DNA of 64,000 nucleotides from DAOUJH01 sp965248955 (lineage in GTDB: Bacteria; Chloroflexota; Dehalococcoidia; Lucifugimonadales; QGNO01). Position numbers and translations under genes: made by a program. The notes under the pieces are model-generated. The model had not been told where the DNA came from. It made no database searches and saw nothing but the letters and a program-made list of their open reading frames with translations. The stretch lies in assembly GCA_965248955.1 (NCBI GenBank), contig OZ252212.1:1922001-1986000 (forward strand). Reading direction: 5' to 3'. Of this stretch, positions 58,600 through 64,000 are shown in pieces; position 1 is the first letter of the stretch; each line of letters starts with the position of its first letter.

Positions 58600-59821
58600 C
58601 ATGGTTGTTTCAGCGCTTGGTAAATTTCGAATTATTGACCTGTCTACGGAAATAGCCGGCCCGTACGCCGGCAGGCTGTTTGCCGACTATGGATCCGACG
58701 TAATCAAGGTGGAACCGGCAAGCGGGGGCGACCCGGCCCGTCAGATGGGACCGTTCCACCAGGATGACCCCCATCCTGAAAAGTGCCTTCTTTTCCTTTG
58801 CCTCAACTGCAACAAGCGCGGCGTTACTCTCAACTTGGAGACCGATGCCGGTAGAAGGGTACTGCGTGACCTGGTCAAAACGGCGGACGTTCTTCTGGAG
58901 AGCTTCATGCCCGGCTATCTGGATGGCCTTGGCCTGGGCTACAACGCTCTTTCCGAGATCAATCCTGGCCTGGTGCTAACATCCGTCACGCCGTTTGGAC
59001 AGACCGGCCCGTACCGGGACTACGTAGGCAACGACCTGGTCTATCAGGCGGCGGGAGGCATGATGCACACCAGCGGCGCATACCACCGCGAGCCACTCAA
59101 ACACGGTCATCCGCAGAGCCTGTATTTGGGAGGAATCACCGCGGCCTACGCCACATCGATAGCCTTGTATGCACGTGATGTCATCGGCCACGGCCAGCAC
59201 CTTGATGTATCCCTGGCGGAAACAGCGGCGGCACACCACTATCAGCCGGTGATACGGTACACCTTCCTTGGCGCCGTAGACCGCAGGGCGCCAAAAGCGG
59301 ATACCGATAACCTCAAGAGCACGGGCTGGCAGGGGATAGTCCCGACTGGCGACGGCTTCATCAGCCCCACCTTGCGCCCGCCGCGACGTTCGCTCAGCGG
59401 TGCCGGAGCCTGGAAGGAGTACGCTAATCTCATTGGACGCCCTGAAATAGGCGACGCCCTGGCGGAGGCCAAGACCTCGCAGGAGCGGGATTCCGTCTTG
59501 ATGCCCGCCTTGAAAGAGGTCGGCAAGTTTGACTATTACCACAACATAATGTCCAACGAGTGGCTGGGAGGAGTAGTGCAGACCTCTGATGACCTGGTGA
59601 ACTGCCCTCAGTTAGAAGAACGCGGCTTCTGGACGGAGGTGGACCATCCGGTGATGGGAAAGGTTAGGCTGCCCGGAGAGCTTTTCCGCATGCCTGAGAG
59701 TCCCTGGAGCATGCGGCATCCCGCACCCCTTTTGGGACAGCACAATGCCGCGGTATACAGTGGTGAACTGGGCTACTCCAAGGAAGACCTGATCAAGCTG
59801 CGCCAGCAAGGTGCGATTTAG
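58592..59821 (+). CDS. family III CoA-transferase homologue lacking the catalytic Asp
   Basis: 409 residues. FRIIDLSTEIAGPYAGRLFADYGSDVIKVEP and the block VTPFGQTGPYRDYVGNDLVYQAAGGMMHTSG are fully typical. In the segment where members have an Asp (x-x-D-x-x-A-G), this one reads PQSLYLGGITAAYATSIAL (174-192), with no acidic residue. It may be the structural partner of the adjacent catalytic subunit, as in heteromeric enzymes such as BbsEF, or may use another chemistry. It starts 8 nt inside the upstream gene. Confidence 0.9.
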   Translation: MNSMVVSALGKFRIIDLSTEIAGPYAGRLFADYGSDVIKVEPASGGDPARQMGPFHQDDPHPEKCLLFLCLNCNKRGVTLNLETDAGRRVLRDLVKTADVLLESFMPGYLDGLGLGYNALSEINPGLVLTSVTPFGQTGPYRDYVGNDLVYQAAGGMMHTSGAYHREPLKHGHPQSLYLGGITAAYATSIALYARDVIGHGQHLDVSLAETAAAHHYQPVIRYTFLGAVDRRAPKADTDNLKSTGWQGIVPTGDGFISPTLRPPRRSLSGAGAWKEYANLIGRPEIGDALAEAKTSQERDSVLMPALKEVGKFDYYHNIMSNEWLGGVVQTSDDLVNCPQLEERGFWTEVDHPVMGKVRLPGELFRMPESPWSMRHPAPLLGQHNAAVYSGELGYSKEDLIKLRQQGAI

Positions 59822-59867
59822 CAGGCTGGGGGCGAATGGTCTCGTTCCTCTGGCCAGAGTTGCTCAC

Positions 59868-60328
59868 TCAAGGACTGAGGGACGTGGCCAGCTTCTGGAA
59901 AGCACTTCTCCAACCGTAAGTTGCGTGTTCCGTCCAATCGTCTCGGTGCATCCCGCTGGAGGCGAACGTCATCTTTATGCCTTCCGACGCGGGCTGGAAC
60001 GCAACTTCACAAATCACGTCGTAAGGTTCAACGCCGGGTGCCCTGGAAATCTGTCAGTGAACGAAAGGCCTGTCATTGGGGTGATTTCGGTGAAGGTGAT
60101 CTTCTCGACCATTGAGTTTTCCTGGCCAACGGAATCTTTGGGACTCATCACTATCTCAAGACGGCCGCCCACCTGCAACTCTAGCGTGCGGACTGTCGAG
60201 CTGATTCCCTCAGGGCCCCACCAGGACTCAATGCCCTCTTTGGTCGTCCACATTTCCCATAAGTCCTGCTGCGCCGCTGGAAACGTGAGTTCGATCAGGA
60301 TTGGCCTCTTCCAATTAGGGATGGTCAT
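59868..60328 (-). pseudogene. SRPBCC/AHSA1-domain gene, frameshifted
   Basis: The first 104 codons read RPILIELTFPAAQQDLWEMW, WWGPEGISSTVRTLELQVGG, FTEITPMTGLSFTDRFPGHPALN; the frame then meets a stop. One base out of frame the fold continues: PYDVICEVAFQPASEGIKMT, then FASSGMHRDDWTEHATYGWR and SAFQKLATSLSP, ending at 59868. One missing C in AACC|TTACGACG (about 60024-60027) explains it. AGGAGGG precedes ATG 60328. AHSA1 proteins bind hydrophobic ligands or Hsp90-like partners. Restored length would be about 152 residues. Confidence 0.85.
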
Positions 60329-60438
60329 GCGCCCTCCTTTTTCCTCATGGGTGTGTACATTAGAAGCTGAACCCCTTTGGGTCGTCCTCTACCCCAATAT
60401 CGCGCAGAGCGACTTCCGCCGCCTCTTGGATAGAGTCG

Positions 60439-61278
60439 TCATTGGATCTCAGGCACTTCTTGCAAAGTGCGCGTGGCCAGCTGGCCTCCTATTGCGCCCA
60501 TTGACTTTATGGAGGCCAGCTGCACCTGAGTATCCTGGTCTTTGATCAAGCGTACTAGGTGAGGCACAGCCTCTTTTTCGGCCAGTTCTCCGAGGGCTAT
60601 GGCCGATTCGTATCGAACAGCGGGGTCGTCGTCGCCAACGCCTTTGATCAGAGTCGGAAGCCACGCTGAGTCGGCCGTTTTCCCCATGGCGAAGATGGCG
60701 CTGATGCGCAGTTTCGACTCTTCGCTGGCGTATGCATCCCCAATCAGCTCACGGACTCTTGGGGTGTTAAAAACCGCGGCCGCCTCCAACATGCGACGCC
60801 ATACGTCTGGGTCTTCGTCCGGTTCTTCCAGCAAGCTCAGGAGCAGCTCTTTGATGTGTTCCCCGTATCTGTGCAATAGTTTGCCGTCTTGCGCCAGCGC
60901 CCCGAATTTACCCAGAGCCACGGCGGCTGAAGCTCTCACGTCCTTGTGGGAGTCCTCTTGAAGAAGAGCTATGAGTGGCGTCACCAGCTTCCTATCGTCG
61001 CTTTCCCAGAGACCGTTCACTCCCAGAGATCGCACCAAGGGGTCTTCATCGCCCAGCGAATGCTTGAAAACCGAGATGAAGTCAAAGTCGATGTTGTTTT
61101 CGGCCATTGTGACCAGACGCTCTATCAGCATACGCCGCCGTTCTACAGGGACGGACGCCCACAGACGGCCCATGGATGATACCGTACTGTCGGTGAGGCC
61201 GGACAGCTTGGCCAAGTCGCCATACCTTAAGGAGGTTGATTCCGTGCTGATCTTTTGAAAATAAAGTTCTAGGGTCAT
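60439..61278 (-). CDS. HEAT-repeat protein (C-terminal tail shifted out of frame)
   Basis: 279 residues of tandem helical repeats: LVTPLIALLQEDSHKDVRASAAVALGKFG, LISLLEEPDEDPDVWRRMLEAAAVF, LPTLIKGVGDDDPAVRYESAIALGELA, VPHLVRLIKDQDTQVQLASIKSMGAIGG (each quoted in part; the repeat pattern is hydrophobic helix-Asp-Arg-Ala-Ala). HEAT proteins are scaffolds or phycobilin-lyase-like. The frame ends TLQEVPEIQ, but one base out of frame it continues LRSNDDSIQEAAEVALRDIG and VEDDPKGFSF to a TAA at 60360, a more natural end. An extra A in GAAG near 60456-60460 fits. It lies 10 nt after tldE, same strand. Confidence 0.8.
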   Translation of the reverse strand: MTLELYFQKISTESTSLRYGDLAKLSGLTDSTVSSMGRLWASVPVERRRMLIERLVTMAENNIDFDFISVFKHSLGDEDPLVRSLGVNGLWESDDRKLVTPLIALLQEDSHKDVRASAAVALGKFGALAQDGKLLHRYGEHIKELLLSLLEEPDEDPDVWRRMLEAAAVFNTPRVRELIGDAYASEESKLRISAIFAMGKTADSAWLPTLIKGVGDDDPAVRYESAIALGELAEKEAVPHLVRLIKDQDTQVQLASIKSMGAIGGQLATRTLQEVPEIQ

Positions 61279-61288
61279 CTGGCCACAA

Positions 61289-62620
61289 TCAGTTCTTGGC
61301 TGAGATGGAGACGCTCTGGCAGTAAATGGGAGGTGTCTTGAACCTTCCTCCCAGCCACCTGGACTCGCTGCCTATGGCGGCTAGGCCGTTGAGCACGTCA
61401 TATACGTTTCCTGAAATCACCGTGTCTTTGACACGGCCTGAGATTTCGCCGTTTTCAATCCTGTAGCCCAGCAGCACGTTGGCGTTGAACTCGCCTGCCA
61501 GTACATTGCCCTGCCCGGCGCCAAGCAGCTGCTCCACAACAATGCCGTCCTTCACGTCTTTGATCATATCGGCGTAGGTTACGTTTCCTTCCTCTATTAC
61601 CAGTACGGTGGAGGAGGGCGACGGAAGCGTGTTCAGCCCGCGGGAACCGTTGCCTGTGCTGGTTTCTCCCGCCTGCCCCGCCGTCTGCAGATCGTAGAGA
61701 AACGTGGAAGCTACGCCTTGCTCAATGAGCGCCTTACGCTGGCTGGGTACACCCTCATCGTCACTGGGGCTGCTGCCTGGAACAAGGGGCAAGGTGGGGT
61801 CGTCCCAGATAGAGAAGCTGTTACTGACAATACGTTCGCCCAGCCGCCCCACCAGAGGAGAGGATCCTTGGAGCACCGTGCGTCCGCTGAACCCGGAAAG
61901 CAGCGGGCCTATCAGTGTGCCGGCTACCCCGTGAGGGGTAAATATCACCGGCAAAGATCCGGATGGCGCGGCAACCACTCTCCTTGCGTTTTCAAGCTGC
62001 TCCCTCACCGAACTCAGCACAAACGACGTATCTTTGATGGGGCTGCAGGAGCTCTCTCCATCGCCTACGAAGAGCATGTCTTCGCCCTGTATCAGGGTGC
62101 CGTGGAGGTACACGCCGCATGAGCCGGCGGTGTAGGCGACCCTTCCTCCTCGTGAATTGAGTATCGTCTGGCTGCCCAAGGTCTTGCCAACGCGGCCTTC
62201 GCATTGTACGTCCGGGTACTCTGATCGCAGGGCATCAATCAAGGCTTGGCCCGTCTGCACCATGTCGTCCACCGGGTATGCCTCCAGGGCAGGATCGTAA
62301 ACGTCTACAGAGGGGTAGTCGGAGCCGGAGGGGAACTCCAGCTTGGCCTCTGCTCCGAAAGGAGCCACCTCCAGTGCGGCGTCGACCAACCGTTGCAGTT
62401 CAGAGAGGTTGGTAGTGGCGGCGAAACCGATGCGACCGTCCTTGATGATGCGGAGCGCCACTCCTTCCGTTTCACGGGTCTGCAGCAGCTTGAGCCTGTT
62501 GGCTTCAAAGACGGCGGGCGTTTCCCGTGTGGATACATGGAATACCTCCGCTTCTTCAGCGGACTTCAGGGCGCGCTCCAGGATCTCCTCAAGAATGGTT
62601 ATGCTCCTCCTACCAGGCAT
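61289..62620 (-). CDS. pmbA: TldE/PmbA, inactive metalloprotease partner
   Basis: 443 residues. EEAEVFHVSTRETPAVFEANRLKLLQTRETEGVALRIIKDGRIGFAATTN opens it (motif TRETEGVALRI), and CSPIKDTSF, VIFTPHGVAGTLIGPLLSGFSG, TFLYDLQTAGQAGETSTGNGSRG and VVEQLLGAGQGNVLAGEFNANVLLGYRIENGEISGRVKDTVISGN are typical. With TldD it forms a heterodimeric metalloprotease that cleaves unfolded or antibiotic peptides such as microcin B17. The ATG overlaps the tldD end by 22 nt; an AGGAGG lies inside, so a rare ATT start at 62599-62600 is a weak alternative. Confidence 0.93.
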   Translation of the reverse strand: MPGRRSITILEEILERALKSAEEAEVFHVSTRETPAVFEANRLKLLQTRETEGVALRIIKDGRIGFAATTNLSELQRLVDAALEVAPFGAEAKLEFPSGSDYPSVDVYDPALEAYPVDDMVQTGQALIDALRSEYPDVQCEGRVGKTLGSQTILNSRGGRVAYTAGSCGVYLHGTLIQGEDMLFVGDGESSCSPIKDTSFVLSSVREQLENARRVVAAPSGSLPVIFTPHGVAGTLIGPLLSGFSGRTVLQGSSPLVGRLGERIVSNSFSIWDDPTLPLVPGSSPSDDEGVPSQRKALIEQGVASTFLYDLQTAGQAGETSTGNGSRGLNTLPSPSSTVLVIEEGNVTYADMIKDVKDGIVVEQLLGAGQGNVLAGEFNANVLLGYRIENGEISGRVKDTVISGNVYDVLNGLAAIGSESRWLGGRFKTPPIYCQSVSISAKN

Positions 62621-63975
62621 TTCTGAATCCGTATATGCGGGCTGCCGTTCGATACAGGGAGCGGACTCTGGCCGCCCTTGCCGCACCCGCCTCCCTGATT
62701 CATGTCAAGGTCGCTGGCTACGGCGTCGAGGTTTTCCAGGGTGGTGAACAGGTTGCCGGTAAGCATGACGGGACGCAGCAGTTCCTCAACTTTGCCGTTG
62801 CGTATCATGAAAGCTTCTCCGGCGGAGAAGGTGAACATCTCCATGCTGGTCATGCCGCCGTACCAGTTGCGTGCGTACACGCCCTCTTTGATGTTTGCCA
62901 GGATGTCATCGAATGAGGCCTCTCCCGGCTCTATGAACGTATTGGTCATGCGCACAATGGGAGGGTGTCTGTAGTTGATGGCGCGGGCGTTGCCGGTAGG
63001 CGTTTCTCCCATTTTAGCCGCGGTCTCACGGGAGTGAAGGCGGCCAACCAGCACGCCCTCCCTTATCAGGTGCGTCCGTGTGGCTGGCGTGCCTTCGTCG
63101 TCGTATGCGTAGCTGCCCCGCAGACCTGGCACCGCGGCGCCGTCTATTACGTTGAGGTGCTTGCCTCCGAAACGCCGGCCCATGTACATGATATCCCTCA
63201 TCCGGTTGTCCTCGTAAACATGATCGGCCTCAGAGAGGTGTCCAAAAGCTTCGTGTATGAACACGCCGGCAAGGATGGGGTCCAGAATTACCGTATATTC
63301 GCCGCCCTTTACCTGGGGCGCTTTGAGCAAGTCGACCGCTCGATGCGCCACCTCTTCGGCGTCTCCTTCCAGGGAACGGACGAAGGAGAAATCGCCCAGT
63401 GAGCCAATGCTTATCCCGGATTGCTGTACGTCGCCTCCGTCCCTGGCTATTGCGGCTAGCCGCATATTGACGTCTATACGCTCCTGCTCTATGTAGGCGC
63501 CATCGGAGTTGGCAAAGTACGTCTTTCTGTAGCTATCTCCGTAGCCTATTGTAGAAGTCTGTACTCCCGGGACCTTCAGCATAATCCCTACGTAGCCGTC
63601 CAGAATGTTTTTCTTCTCCGCGAGTGAGACGCGGCGAGGGTCCTCACCTATCGAGGGGGATACCGTATCGGAATGAGGCTCCACATTGGATATATCGATT
63701 CTCTCCCCGCCCACGCTGCGGGCGTGACTTATGGCGGTGGCTACCTTGTCTCTAAGCTCCGATGCGTCGTTGAACGATGCGAAACCCCAGCCGCCGTTGT
63801 CCAGCGCCCGCACATTGCCACCCACTCCTGATGACCTGGCGACCTCTTCCAGGGACTTGCCGCGGTACACCAAGCTGGTGCCCTCGCTTTGCTCCAAGCG
63901 CACTTCCACGTATCTGGCGTTGTGCCCCTTGAGGGCCTGTTCTATGCGGTCTCTCATAGCTCCACTGGTATTCAT
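62599..63975 (-). CDS. tldD: TldD metalloprotease
   Basis: 458 residues. The zinc-binding motif is VFIHEAFGHLSEADHVYED (H-E-x3-H at about 239-244). RGSYAYDDEGTPATRTHLIREGVLVGRLHSRETAAKMGETPTGNARA and the end GNLFTTLENLDAVASDLDMNQGGGCGKGGQ fit TldD, with the Cys of GGGCGKGGQ as fourth ligand. It is the catalytic half of the TldD-TldE peptidase. ATG 63975 has no ribosome site but an extended -10 (TGTTATAAA) 12 nt upstream, so it may be near-leaderless. The pair is translated in the order tldD-tldE, with overlapping ends. Confidence 0.95.
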   Translation of the reverse strand: MNTSGAMRDRIEQALKGHNARYVEVRLEQSEGTSLVYRGKSLEEVARSSGVGGNVRALDNGGWGFASFNDASELRDKVATAISHARSVGGERIDISNVEPHSDTVSPSIGEDPRRVSLAEKKNILDGYVGIMLKVPGVQTSTIGYGDSYRKTYFANSDGAYIEQERIDVNMRLAAIARDGGDVQQSGISIGSLGDFSFVRSLEGDAEEVAHRAVDLLKAPQVKGGEYTVILDPILAGVFIHEAFGHLSEADHVYEDNRMRDIMYMGRRFGGKHLNVIDGAAVPGLRGSYAYDDEGTPATRTHLIREGVLVGRLHSRETAAKMGETPTGNARAINYRHPPIVRMTNTFIEPGEASFDDILANIKEGVYARNWYGGMTSMEMFTFSAGEAFMIRNGKVEELLRPVMLTGNLFTTLENLDAVASDLDMNQGGGCGKGGQSPLPVSNGSPHIRIQKCLVGGA

Positions 63976-63987
63976 GAGAACACTGAC

Positions 63988-63996
63988 TTTATAACA
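63988..63996 (-). promoter_or_regulatory. extended -10 box of tldD
   Basis: TGTTATAAA on the minus strand ends 12 nt before the tldD ATG, with no Shine-Dalgarno between them. It resembles the arrangement at valS. Confidence 0.45.
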
Positions 63997-64000
63997 TACG

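Overview
The window is bacterial chromosome, about 58% GC by eye and densely coded, with no rRNA, CRISPR array, phage or plasmid genes. It most resembles a Chloroflexota genome, probably Dehalococcoidia or the marine SAR202 group. The reasons are a GT39/DUF2298 (Chlor_Arch_YYY) membrane giant, a DUF2851 protein, an RRM RNA-binding protein, a tryptophan T-box, and many family III CoA-transferases, MaoC hot-dog hydratases, PrpD and amidohydrolase genes. The taxonomic call is inference from gene content, not from a marker alignment.

Layout. 1-5.3 kb: the 3' end of secA, a DUF3052 protein, a lone helix-hairpin-helix (PolX 8-kDa-like) protein, an unknown protein, and convergent valS. 5.5-12 kb: MFS transporter, ROK kinase, unknown protein, recF, FMN reductase, amidohydrolase. 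12-22 kb (mostly minus): the GT39-DUF2298 fusion, gap, eno, a LOG-like protein, MmgE/PrpD, and a beta-hydroxyacid dehydrogenase. 22.4-28.6 kb (plus): mfd, a small XRE regulator behind a perfect 25-bp-arm palindrome, DUF2851, and a membrane PH-like/HTH protein. 28.6-36 kb: tsaD, a 48-aa CCGNPGQPGC protein, DUF1330, an asparaginase-like protein, RRM protein, msrB, ornithine cyclodeaminase family, tRNA-Glu and argC. 36.2-40.4 kb (minus): split transketolase, nucleotidyltransferase, CDP-alcohol phosphotransferase and HAD phosphatase, which together resemble a CDP-activated polyol phosphodiester pathway. 40.5-46.2 kb: amidohydrolase, RNA ligase/CPDase, zinc-ribbon protein, sortase, then a tryptophan T-box leader driving trpB2, followed by trpS. 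46.2-47.1 kb: a decayed GIY-YIG element between inverted repeats and a frameshifted GNAT gene. 47.1-53.8 kb: trpE-trpG-(small ORF)-trpD-SDR-trpC-trpF-trpB, with no trpA. 53.8-59.8 kb: MaoC-type hydratases, GNAT and NUDIX genes, a double hot-dog protein and two overlapping CoA-transferases. 59.9-64 kb: a broken SRPBCC gene, a HEAT-repeat protein with a shifted tail, and the tldE/tldD pair.

Regulation that can be read directly: a consensus TTGACA-N17-TATAAT promoter ahead of the T-box, a bidirectional hairpin between rbp and its convergent neighbour, several genes whose only promoter-like signal is a -10 box 7-12 nt before the start codon (probably leaderless), and translational coupling by ATGA/GTGA overlaps. 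Four accessory genes each carry a single-base frameshift. A short dispersed repeat related to ATTCTTCGCTGCGCTCAGAA recurs in intergenic DNA and forms the ends of the GIY-YIG element.
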